Source of the DNA: Bacteroidales bacterium
GTDB lineage: Bacteria; Bacteroidota; Bacteroidia; Bacteroidales; JALTDM01
DNA length: 10,983 nt
Reading direction: 5' to 3'
Assembly: GCA_027074135.1 (NCBI GenBank)
Contig: JALTDM010000102.1
Location: 1-10,983, forward strand
Shown here: piece after piece, positions 1 to 6,964 of the stretch
How positions within the stretch are numbered: position 1 is the stretch's first letter
How the letters are laid out: each line of letters begins with the position of its first letter
Notes under the pieces: model-generated
The model's database searches: none
Seen by the model: only the letters and a program-made list of their open reading frames with translations
Told to the model about the DNA's origin: nothing
Translations under genes and position numbers: made by a program

Positions 1-18
1 AAAAAGAAGTTTTCGCAT
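1..18 (-). CDS. Possible start of a further exported protein (partial, 6 codons)
   Basis: Reading leftwards from 18, an ATG opens a frame that reads M-R-K-L-L-F to the window edge. A basic dipeptide followed by hydrophobic residues is the usual beginning of a signal peptide, and the TonB receptor in this window starts the same way (M-R-K-I-I-L-F). It lies about 25 bases behind a candidate -7 promoter box and follows the terminator of the preceding operon, so it would be a separate transcription unit. Another ATG at 26-28 is in a different frame and gives a less signal-like start. Function cannot be judged from six codons; the call rests on context only. Confidence 0.35.
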
Positions 19-42
19 ATATTAACATATAATTTTAATTTA

Positions 43-50
43 CAAAAATA
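43..50 (-). promoter_or_regulatory. Candidate Bacteroidota -7 box (TATTTTTG) for the gene leaving the left edge
   Basis: On the minus strand the sequence reads TATTTTTG followed by TAAATTA. This matches the known Bacteroidota -7 consensus TAnnTTTG and would start transcription about 20 bases before the ATG at 18. A tandem 8-bp repeat (ACAAAAAT twice, 42-57 on the plus strand) places a second, imperfect box just upstream. No TTTG-type -33 box is seen at the usual spacing. AT-rich sequence produces such matches by chance, so confidence is moderate. Confidence 0.4.
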
Positions 51-65
51 CAAAAATTAATAACA

Positions 66-94
66 AAAAGCCGCCCAATTTTTAGGCGGCTTTT
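66..94 (-). terminator. Intrinsic terminator closing the TonB/DUF5689/T9SS operon
   Basis: AAAAGCCGCC (66-75) pairs perfectly with GGCGGCTTTT (85-94) across a 9-base loop, giving a 10-bp stem with a six-pair GC core. On the minus strand the stem runs into CTTTTTGTTA, a U-rich tail, about 25 bases after the stop codon at 120. The symmetry would also allow some function on the plus strand, but no plus-strand gene approaches it in this window. Confidence 0.85.
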
Positions 95-119
95 AATTTT
101 AAATATTTGTTATTAAAAA

Positions 120-1442
120 CTACTTAACTGTTACCTTTTTTTCAACAGTTCCTTTAACTGTATTTATTCTAAACACATAATTCCCTGTTGTCAAACCATA
201 TAATGCTCCATTATTAGCGTTTACATTGTATTTTGCAATAAGCTGACCATCTAAAGAATAAATTTCAATATCATTTATATAACTATCAGCTTCTACATTT
301 ACAAATGTACTAGCAGGTACAGGATATAGTTTAACACTATTATTATCAAGCTTATCTGCATCAACATTACTTACAATTTCAATATCATTTACAGTATTGG
401 GAACTAATTTAAAATTATTATAAGAATAATATACAGGTGCTGTTATATTATAATGTTCACCTACTGTAGGCGCAAAATTGGAATAAAGATTCTTAACTAA
501 TAAATCACCGCTACCATCATTTACTATCCATTCACCGTAATTATTAGTATCTGTAGTACATTCTGCATTCATCACCTTAACAAGAACTCCTTCGTATTGT
601 TCATCTGCGACATCCCCTGTTGCCAGTTCTACCGGTGCAGGTAAATTATTGCCACTGGAAACAACTACAAATGAAGTAACATTTTTCAATTCTGTAAAAT
701 TATAAAATTCTGAAACCGTACATTTAATAATAACACTATCACCTACTGCAGGATTGTTTAAATTATCATAAACATAAACACCATTCCACGGACCGCTTCC
801 TGCCTGAATAAAATATGAACCGTTTCCTTTTGCTGTTACAATACCACCTGTATAAACTATTTGATCTTTATAAGGTGAATCTCCACTAGCATCCGTTGTA
901 AATTGTATGTCATGAACTGAAACAGTATCAATACTCACTGTAGCTTCAGAAATGGCCACACTGTCAATTTGTAAGTGACCTGATGCAGCATCAGTATTAC
1001 GAACAGAAATAATAAATTGTGCACTGTCACTATTCCCTAATGCAGTAACAATTTGAGAATATTCTGTCCAATCTGTTGCATCAACATTAATGTAACTGTT
1101 ATAAGCACCCCAAGTTGTATCAAACAATGCTGTACGTATATCACCTTTACCTTTCACCCAAAATTTAACTTCGTAATCTTGACCACCTGTTACAGTTACA
1201 GCTTGTGTTGTAAATCTTTTGTGAGAACTTTCGGTATTGATAAGCTGTACAGCACTGGAACCATAGATAGTTCCCGTTGTAATTTGTACCACGCTATCAG
1301 CTTCAATACTTGACTTTGAGCCCATCCATCCGTCCGGCAGCCCGTTTGTCCAGCTTTCAAAATTACTGGAGAAAATTACATTTTGTGAAAAACCTGTAGC
1401 TGCCACCATTAGAGCTACGATAAATAAATAAACCTTTTTCAT
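120..1442 (-). CDS. T9SS-secreted protein with jelly-roll-like and OB-like domains
   Basis: This 440-residue protein is probably exported by Sec and then through the outer membrane by type IX secretion. A signal peptide covers residues 1-20 and ends G-F-S-Q. Residues 23-165 begin with an F-E-S-W-T-N-G-L-P-D-G-W motif and look like a carbohydrate-binding-type jelly roll. Residues 175-356 resemble the OB-like region in front of secreted nucleases of the YhcR/ExeM kind (F-I-Q-A-G-S-G-P-W-N-G-V-Y-V-Y-D at 211-226, then V-G-D-S-V and a T-E-L-K-N-V stretch). Residues 370-440 are a type A sorting domain (L-Y-P-V-P-A start, final strand with basic residues). No nuclease catalytic domain follows the OB region. 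It is the last gene of the operon, 34 bp behind the DUF5689 gene and just before a terminator. A binding or accessory protein is inferred; the ligand is unknown. Confidence 0.8.
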   Translation of the reverse strand: MKKVYLFIVALMVAATGFSQNVIFSSNFESWTNGLPDGWMGSKSSIEADSVVQITTGTIYGSSAVQLINTESSHKRFTTQAVTVTGGQDYEVKFWVKGKGDIRTALFDTTWGAYNSYINVDATDWTEYSQIVTALGNSDSAQFIISVRNTDAASGHLQIDSVAISEATVSIDTVSVHDIQFTTDASGDSPYKDQIVYTGGIVTAKGNGSYFIQAGSGPWNGVYVYDNLNNPAVGDSVIIKCTVSEFYNFTELKNVTSFVVVSSGNNLPAPVELATGDVADEQYEGVLVKVMNAECTTDTNNYGEWIVNDGSGDLLVKNLYSNFAPTVGEHYNITAPVYYSYNNFKLVPNTVNDIEIVSNVDADKLDNNSVKLYPVPASTFVNVEADSYINDIEIYSLDGQLIAKYNVNANNGALYGLTTGNYVFRINTVKGTVEKKVTVK

Positions 1443-1476
1443 AATTCTCTTTTTTTAGTTTGTTGTTAATTTGTTT

Positions 1477-2712
1477 TTATTGAGCTTCTTTAATTTCTAT
1501 ATTATCAATTTCCCAAGTGCTTCCATCTGAAGCTGTACCTTTATAAACAAATGCAACATGTACATTTGCTTGCTTATAGGCACTAATGTCTATATCTCCA
1601 GAATTTGTCCATGCAAAACTTCCCAAAGAAGCATTAAAGTTTAATTCTGTCCAAGTAGCTGTTGTTGGATCACCACTTCCATCATAATCTGTTGAGATAT
1701 AAATTTTAAGAGGATCACCGGAATAATTATAAGCATTATCAAAATCAAATACAGGCGATGTTGTATTTGAAAGATCTACCGCAGGTGAAATATACCATGT
1801 TTCACAAGCATTATGTGAGCCTCCACTATAATTACTTATTGTAACACCCGGAGCAGGATTACCATAACTTGAACTTACTTCCCAATTTACATTACCGGTA
1901 ACATTTATATTTGCCCATCCGCCTGAAGTCAAACTGTTATCTCCAAAGTCTTTATACAAATAAACTACAGATCCGCATCTTTCTCCGTTCATGTCAATTT
2001 CGGAATAAGAACGAATAAGGAATTGGTAATCCGGATCGTATTTAGAAAAAATTCCCACCATACTTCCATTACCATCAGGTACACTGTAACCTGCAAACTT
2101 TGCATAACCGCTTGTTCTTACAATAAGTTGATTTCCATCACAATCTTCCAATGTTCTGTTTTCAGAAACTCTATTTACAGCATCTGCAAAAGTTTTATTT
2201 GTATCCGAAAACAAAAATTGAACATTTTCCAATTTCACTAATTTACACAACATTTCATCTGTCAATTGAGACAGAGAAGTAACAACAATAGGCTGCACTT
2301 GTACATCTGTTGCCTGTTTAACAACATTTTTGTCAACATCTACCGAATCAAGTTGCATTATGCCTTTGTAATTATCCAACACAAGACCTTTCAGGTAAAT
2401 CCGTATAGAATCACCTTGATATAAACCTCCCGAATTCAAAAGGTGCAAATCAATACCTTTATCTGCATCTTGCACAAAAACATTTTTATACAGATTACCG
2501 GACTTTTCATCTGCAGATACTACAGCATAAACCGAATAATCATCTTTGAATGTATATCGTCCGCTATCCGCATAAATTTGATACAAATCGCTAATAGTCA
2601 AAACATTTCCAGTTGGTATTTCAGGTACAGGGGGATGATCGAATTCCCTGTCCACACACCCTTGAAAAACAATTGCGAATAATAATACTGCAAGTGAAAT
2701 ATACTTTTTCAT
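1477..2712 (-). CDS. DUF5689 / choice-of-anchor-J surface lipoprotein
   Basis: This is a 411-residue lipoprotein. A short signal peptide ends at Cys19 (F-Q-G-C), a loose lipobox, and the acidic residues that follow (V-D-R-E-F-D) resemble the Bacteroidota lipoprotein export signal, so surface display is likely. Residues about 35-241 match my memory of DUF5689, with two OB-like halves (57-125 and 157-240). Residues about 248-408 form a choice-of-anchor-J/cleaved-adhesin-type jelly roll, with W-Y-I-S-P-A-V-D-L near 306 and a closing W-E-I-D-N-I-E-I strand. It lies 12 bp behind the TonB receptor stop with no promoter between, so they are cotranscribed. By analogy with SusD-type partners it may be the surface binding subunit of that receptor, although it has no SusD fold. 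The substrate is unknown. Confidence 0.82.
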   Translation of the reverse strand: MKKYISLAVLLFAIVFQGCVDREFDHPPVPEIPTGNVLTISDLYQIYADSGRYTFKDDYSVYAVVSADEKSGNLYKNVFVQDADKGIDLHLLNSGGLYQGDSIRIYLKGLVLDNYKGIMQLDSVDVDKNVVKQATDVQVQPIVVTSLSQLTDEMLCKLVKLENVQFLFSDTNKTFADAVNRVSENRTLEDCDGNQLIVRTSGYAKFAGYSVPDGNGSMVGIFSKYDPDYQFLIRSYSEIDMNGERCGSVVYLYKDFGDNSLTSGGWANINVTGNVNWEVSSSYGNPAPGVTISNYSGGSHNACETWYISPAVDLSNTTSPVFDFDNAYNYSGDPLKIYISTDYDGSGDPTTATWTELNFNASLGSFAWTNSGDIDISAYKQANVHVAFVYKGTASDGSTWEIDNIEIKEAQ

Positions 2713-2724
2713 AATTTGATTTTT

Positions 2725-5238
2725 TTAGAATCTTAAATTAACATTCAAGAAATAAGTTAACCCATACATATAGTAATATTTAGGTGGAAACTTATCCATA
2801 TTATTTATATTGTATCTATATTGTTCGTAACCACCAATTTTATTATCAGTAGAATTTAATAAATTGTTTATACTCAAATTAACGGCAAGATAATATTTGT
2901 GCATAATTTTCCAAGACTTACCGCCATACATATCAATTGTATAAAAAGAGTTAAATTTTTCTTGATCAAGCATTTCCTTCCATTGGGGATCTGATGTCAA
3001 TAGATTATCAACAGCGGTTTCTGTTCTTCTTTCCGGATTTATTACGATATAAATATCATCATAATAATTTGCATTTAGTCCTATAAACCAATATTTGGGA
3101 GACCTGTATTTAAAACCTACAGAACCTGCTGTCTGAGGAGTGTTACCTAAATAATAATTTTTCAAGTAAACTGTTTTATTTTCAGCAATAACTTCTTCAC
3201 TGTTATCCCTTACAACAGTGGCAAGCGGCCTGGAAGTATAAATATATTCGCCTTTTGTACCTACAAGTGTTGCAGTTATTGTCGGAGAAAGTTTAAATTC
3301 CAATCCTAATTCCAACCCCATCATCTGCTTATCGACACCAGTCATTATGTAATTTATAAATGCCTGGTATTCATCGTGATAAAAGCTCCTCAATGTCGTT
3401 TGATTTTTAATTTTAGTATAATATCCGGTTATCCTTCCCTTAACAAAAGGTAATCTGACATAATAATTCAAATCACCGCCGTAAACTGTTTCGCTTTCAA
3501 GATTAGGAACAAGTGTATTTCTTGTTCTAGGTGACATAAATGAGTTTCTGAAAAGTGGTGGTCTTGTTTCATACATTAAATTTGTTGTAATAAAATGTCT
3601 TCCCGTGATTTGATAAGTCAAACCTCCTTTCAATGAATAATTGAAAAAACTTGCTTTGTCTGAATTGCCGTAAGAATTTTCAGGGAATTTACCGTTTTTC
3701 ATTTTACCCGTACGCCAAAAAATAGTAGAAGATAATTTAACGCCGGTATAAAAATTTAATTTCCCGTAAGTAAACTTAGCTTGCGAATAAGCATCAAATT
3801 GATTTATATTTGCAATGTAATCATATCCGAATTTATCACCTTCTTTAACAATATGATTAGGATGGTTCAGATCAGACTGGGCAAGAGTAGGATCTTCAAA
3901 ATCTCTTTCTGCAAATTTATCTATATCTAACCAAAAATCTCCACCTAACAAATCTTCAACTTGTTTGTAATGATCTCCACGATATACTGTTGCATCAATT
4001 CCGGAAATAAGATAAATATTATCATTTACTTCATGCTTCAAAATAGAATTTAATTTAATAGTATTTTGAGCGGTTACCCTGTTTTCCACAATATACTTTG
4101 ATCTATTACCTGTAATATCATTACCTGCCACTCCGTCAACATCGTGAACAGTATAAAGATTTTTACCGTTTGCAAAATAGAAGAAGTCCCAATTTACTTG
4201 CCTTACATTTACATCATTTTTCCATTCGTCAAGCATTGTTTGGTAAATATCGCTATCGTAGTAGTAATAATAACTCGGCAAGTTCCTGTAGTAGTCAGGA
4301 CGCGGGTCTCTTGCATCATACCAATTCAAAGCTGAAGATTTAACCTTACCTGTAACATAAGTTAGGCCTGTTTGTAACTTTGTTTTATCGTTAATAGTCC
4401 AATAATGATTTAACATTATTATAGGCTTATGAATATCACTTACCCTTGCATTTCTTTTTTTGCCGTTTTGATATCCCCAGTATGGATTATAGAAATTCGT
4501 TCCTGCCAAATTATAAGCTTCTTGCGTACTAATTCCGGCTTTACCCCTTGCTGTTGGAGCACCCAAAATAGTAAAAGTTAAACTATGATTATCATTCAAC
4601 TTCTTTTCACCTGAGAATAAATAGCTCCATCCATCATAAAAAGTTCCTTCAACATATCCTTCTTGAGACCAACGTCTTGAACCGGAAAAGGTAAACGCCC
4701 AGCCATTAGACATAAGTCCGGTTGAAACTGTTGCCATAAGTCTGTTTCTATAACTCCTGTTTGATGCCGAATAAGTTATTTTAGTTCCTTTCCTAAATAA
4801 TGAAGGTCTTATTTCAATATTAGTTCCACCTCCAATTTCGCCGAAAGAAAAATCTAAATATTTCACGCCACTTTTAATGTCTTTAAATCTGGTCACATCA
4901 TTTAATCCGCCCCAAGTTGACCAAAAAACTCTTCCGCTTTCTTCATCATTAAGATTTACACCATTTATTGATATTGTAGAATATTCCGAACCTAGACCTC
5001 TAACTCTAAATCTGGCTTGTCCAAACGTATATCCTGCCGTTGACAAGAAAGGGTCTCTTGAAGCTTGTAACAATGTAGCAACATTATCACTTTCATCGGA
5101 ATTTTGATCCAAATCATCCAAAGAAATTATAGCAACCGGAGCATTCGCTGTATCCTTCTTTTCATCTGTATTTTGAGCAAACAATATTCCTTGGAAAACA
5201 GGCACACTTAAGAATACAAAAAGAATTATCTTTCTCAT
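2725..5238 (-). CDS. TonB-dependent outer-membrane receptor (non-SusC type)
   Basis: This 837-residue receptor is expected to import a ligand across the outer membrane using TonB-ExbBD energy. A signal peptide (1-22, ending F-A-Q) is followed almost at once by a possible TonB box (V-A-I-I-S-L-D-D-L near 35-43). The plug domain (about 50-147) contains A-R-F-R-V-R-G-L-G-S at 75-84, I-N-G-V-N-L-N-D at 91-98 and W-S-T-W-G-G-L-N-D-V near 106-115. The rest is a 22-strand-type barrel ending in L-R-F, a terminal aromatic as used for BAM recognition. The N-terminal carboxypeptidase-D-like domain of SusC proteins is absent. The ATG at 5238 is chosen: the frame stays open upstream only to a TTG at 5301, the added residues do not resemble a signal peptide, and a promoter and a terminator lie inside that extension. 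It is the first gene of a three-gene operon. Confidence 0.92.
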   Translation of the reverse strand: MRKIILFVFLSVPVFQGILFAQNTDEKKDTANAPVAIISLDDLDQNSDESDNVATLLQASRDPFLSTAGYTFGQARFRVRGLGSEYSTISINGVNLNDEESGRVFWSTWGGLNDVTRFKDIKSGVKYLDFSFGEIGGGTNIEIRPSLFRKGTKITYSASNRSYRNRLMATVSTGLMSNGWAFTFSGSRRWSQEGYVEGTFYDGWSYLFSGEKKLNDNHSLTFTILGAPTARGKAGISTQEAYNLAGTNFYNPYWGYQNGKKRNARVSDIHKPIIMLNHYWTINDKTKLQTGLTYVTGKVKSSALNWYDARDPRPDYYRNLPSYYYYYDSDIYQTMLDEWKNDVNVRQVNWDFFYFANGKNLYTVHDVDGVAGNDITGNRSKYIVENRVTAQNTIKLNSILKHEVNDNIYLISGIDATVYRGDHYKQVEDLLGGDFWLDIDKFAERDFEDPTLAQSDLNHPNHIVKEGDKFGYDYIANINQFDAYSQAKFTYGKLNFYTGVKLSSTIFWRTGKMKNGKFPENSYGNSDKASFFNYSLKGGLTYQITGRHFITTNLMYETRPPLFRNSFMSPRTRNTLVPNLESETVYGGDLNYYVRLPFVKGRITGYYTKIKNQTTLRSFYHDEYQAFINYIMTGVDKQMMGLELGLEFKLSPTITATLVGTKGEYIYTSRPLATVVRDNSEEVIAENKTVYLKNYYLGNTPQTAGSVGFKYRSPKYWFIGLNANYYDDIYIVINPERRTETAVDNLLTSDPQWKEMLDQEKFNSFYTIDMYGGKSWKIMHKYYLAVNLSINNLLNSTDNKIGGYEQYRYNINNMDKFPPKYYYMYGLTYFLNVNLRF

Positions 5239-5258
5239 TTCATTTTTTTTAGGACTGG

Positions 5259-5266
5259 CAAAATTA
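5259..5266 (-). promoter_or_regulatory. Candidate -7 box (TAATTTTG) of the TonB receptor operon
   Basis: The minus strand reads TAATTTTG, an exact fit to the Bacteroidota -7 consensus TAnnTTTG. Transcription would begin near 5253, giving a leader of roughly 15 bases before the ATG at 5238. It follows directly on the U-tract of the preceding terminator. I see no TTTG -33 box at the usual 19-21 base spacing. Confidence 0.45.
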
Positions 5267-5279
5267 AACCTTTTTTTTA

Positions 5280-5314
5280 TAAAAAAATAAAAAGCCGACA
5301 AAATAGTCGGCTTT
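5280..5314 (-). terminator. Intrinsic terminator behind the beta-barrel gene
   Basis: AAAGCCGAC (5291-5299) and GTCGGCTTT (5306-5314) form a perfect 9-bp stem with a 6-base loop. On the minus strand the stem leads into CTTTTTATTTTTTTATA, a long U-rich tail. It begins about 22 bases after the stop codon at 5337 and separates the beta-barrel gene from the TonB operon. Confidence 0.88.
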
Positions 5315-5336
5315 CTAATAAAAATACAATAAAGTT

Positions 5337-6209
5337 TTAGAAATGAAACATCAAATAAATAATTCCGCTAAAATTATCATTATCCATACCAAATGTAGAG
5401 CTGCCACCTATTTTTGATTCCACAGTTTCAACTTTATTGTCGGTAAAATTCCATTGTTCTGTTACAGTTGTTCCATCTCCTTGCATTGACAAACCCAAAC
5501 CATAACCGAATTCACCCCCGAGAGAAACTTTTGGAAGAACAAAATATTCTACACCTACAAAACCTCTTAATCCCAATGAGATTGTTTTTCCTGCTTTTGA
5601 AGATAATATTCTTGCATTTGTGGGAGCTGAAGAATAAGGAGTTGTCGTCCAGTTTGTTGAAGTAGGAGAAGTGTTTGTTGATGAAAATTCATTTTGATAA
5701 CTATATTTATCTGAATTTCCAGCAAAACCTAAATAACCTCCTGCACCATAAAATGCTTGAAGTCTTCCGTGTCCTCTTCTTTTTTCCAAACCTACTGACA
5801 ACATTACATTTGTATATTTATGTGTCCATTTGTCTTCTACTGTTTTAGTTCCAGTATTATCCTTATCATCACTAACATAGTTTTTGTTAGTTGTTGTACC
5901 CATACCTAATCTTACGGCAGTTCTTATAGCAGTATTGTCTGATAAAAAATACTTCCCGTATATTGCATTTGTTGCATTTATAAAATTCCAAGATAATGGA
6001 TTAGCAAACGGAGCAGCTGAATTAATTTTAACTAAATTTCCAACCAAATTAATAAATGGTGTAGCACTAACACCTATTGCATAATCACCTGCTTGCGGCA
6101 AAATAACTTCACCTTTTTTGTTTTTTAATACATCATTGTTTTCGTCTTGTGCAAATGATATGTTACCGAAAACAATCAATGCTAACATTAATGTAAATAA
6201 CTTTTTCAT
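5337..6209 (-). CDS. Small outer-membrane beta-barrel protein, function unknown
   Basis: The predicted product is 290 residues. A clear signal peptide (1-20, ending S-F-A-Q) precedes alternating hydrophobic/polar strands and glycine- and aromatic-rich turns, and the chain ends F-S-G-I-I-Y-L-M-F-H-F, the terminal-phenylalanine pattern of BAM substrates. An L-P-Q-A-G-D-Y-A-I-G-V segment after the signal peptide is, from memory, common in Bacteroidota porin-like/OmpW-like barrels. An 8- to 10-strand barrel is inferred. A Ser/Thr/Asn-rich stretch about 175-205 is probably a long surface loop. The ATG at 6209 is preferred to the TTG at 6239, which only adds residues before the signal peptide. It is probably monocistronic, with its own terminator. 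No function or ligand can be assigned. Confidence 0.8.
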   Translation of the reverse strand: MKKLFTLMLALIVFGNISFAQDENNDVLKNKKGEVILPQAGDYAIGVSATPFINLVGNLVKINSAAPFANPLSWNFINATNAIYGKYFLSDNTAIRTAVRLGMGTTTNKNYVSDDKDNTGTKTVEDKWTHKYTNVMLSVGLEKRRGHGRLQAFYGAGGYLGFAGNSDKYSYQNEFSSTNTSPTSTNWTTTPYSSAPTNARILSSKAGKTISLGLRGFVGVEYFVLPKVSLGGEFGYGLGLSMQGDGTTVTEQWNFTDNKVETVESKIGGSSTFGMDNDNFSGIIYLMFHF

Positions 6210-6236
6210 AATTTTTAAGTTTTTGGTTTCTGCCTG

Positions 6237-6244
6237 CAAATTAA
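6237..6244 (-). promoter_or_regulatory. Weak candidate -7 box (TTAATTTG) for the beta-barrel gene
   Basis: The minus strand reads TTAATTTG, one mismatch from TAnnTTTG, about 28 bases before the ATG at 6209. A second TTTG (6247-6250) lies just upstream, preceded by TAATA. Either could serve. The gene needs a promoter here only if trmD transcription stops first, which is uncertain. Confidence 0.3.
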
Positions 6245-6256
6245 AACAAATATTAT

Positions 6257-6285
6257 GATAAAAAGAAAAATTTTTGTCACAAAAA
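6257..6285 (-). terminator. Weak, AT-only terminator-like hairpin behind trmD
   Basis: TTTTTGT and ACAAAAA (6271-6285) form a short inverted repeat separated by a single base, followed on the minus strand by TTTTTCTTTTTATC. It starts four bases after the trmD stop codon region. The stem has only one or two GC pairs and must open to make a loop, so it may be a weak terminator or nothing at all. Confidence 0.25.
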
Positions 6286-6289
6286 CTTT

Positions 6290-6964
6290 TTAATCCATCA
6301 AATCCGGGCGGATTTTTAATGTCTTTTTATATGCTTCCTCTGTAAGCCATTCTTCTATTTTTTTATGATTCCCCGACAATAAAACATCGGGCACTTTCCA
6401 ACCATTAAAATCTGCAGGACGTGTGTAAACAGGAGGTGAAAGCAAATTATCTTGAAACGAATCGGTAAGTGCAGACTCTTCATCACCTATTGCTCCGGGC
6501 AACAATCTCACAATACTGTCGACAATCACAGCTGTAGATAATTCACCTGCAGAAATAACATAATCACCTATGGAATATTCCATGGTAACTATATTATCCC
6601 TGATACGCTGGTCAATACCTTTGTAATGCCCGCATATAAAAATCAAGTTCTCTTTTGTTGCCAACTCATTTGCAGCATTTTGGTTATATTGTGGTGCATC
6701 GGGAGTAGGAAAAACTATTTCATCATATTTGCGTTGTTGTTTCAGAGTTTCTACGGCATCGTAAACAGGTTGCACTGTCAGTACCATTCCGGCCAATCCT
6801 CCGTACGGATAATCATCAATGTGCCTATGTTTATCTTTCGAAAAATCTTTTAAGTCGTGAACTACTATTTCTACTATACCTTTGTCAATAGCTTTTTTTA
6901 TTATAGAAAAAGAAAAAAAACTTTGCAGTAATTCAGGAACTGCCGCAAGTATGTCAATTCTCAT
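6290..6964 (-). CDS. trmD: tRNA (guanine-N1)-methyltransferase TrmD
   Basis: TrmD methylates N1 of G37 next to the anticodon, using S-adenosylmethionine, and prevents +1 frameshifting; it is a cytosolic dimer of the SPOUT trefoil-knot class. The 224 residues match a normal TrmD. Visible motifs are D-D-Y-P-Y-G-G-L-A-G-M at 50-60, C-G-H-Y-K-G-I-D at 111-118, S-I-G-D-Y-V-I-S-A-G-E-L at 131-142 (the knot), Arg153 in the S-I-V-R segment, and L-T-D-S-F with Asp168, equivalent to the catalytic Asp169 of E. coli. A Y-T-R-P segment near 180 and the S-G-N-H-K-K-I segment at 197-203 are also typical. One knot residue is Ala (139), where E. coli has Gly140. Its ATG overlaps the stop of the OmpA-like gene in ATGA, suggesting translational coupling. 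The usual partners rpsP, rimM and rplS are not in the window. Confidence 0.97.
   Translation of the reverse strand: MRIDILAAVPELLQSFFSFSIIKKAIDKGIVEIVVHDLKDFSKDKHRHIDDYPYGGLAGMVLTVQPVYDAVETLKQQRKYDEIVFPTPDAPQYNQNAANELATKENLIFICGHYKGIDQRIRDNIVTMEYSIGDYVISAGELSTAVIVDSIVRLLPGAIGDEESALTDSFQDNLLSPPVYTRPADFNGWKVPDVLLSGNHKKIEEWLTEEAYKKTLKIRPDLMD

Noticed and set aside
42..57. Tandem ACAAAAAT repeat as a possible iteron or repeat array
   Set aside because: Only two 8-bp copies in very AT-rich intergenic DNA; better explained as part of a promoter region.
4258..4275. GTAGTAGTAATAATA-type trinucleotide repeat
   Set aside because: It simply encodes the run of tyrosines in the receptor and is too short to be a repeat element.
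120..5238. Polysaccharide utilisation locus (SusC/SusD)
   Set aside because: The receptor lacks the SusC N-terminal domain, the lipoprotein is DUF5689 and not SusD, and there is no glycoside hydrolase.
5239..5301. Longer TonB receptor start at the TTG at 5301
   Set aside because: The added residues are not signal-peptide-like, and the stretch contains a terminator tail and a -7 box.
6210..6239. Longer beta-barrel protein start at the TTG at 6239
   Set aside because: It places ten residues before a clean M-K-K-L-F signal peptide, and the ATG at 6209 has the same context as neighbouring starts.
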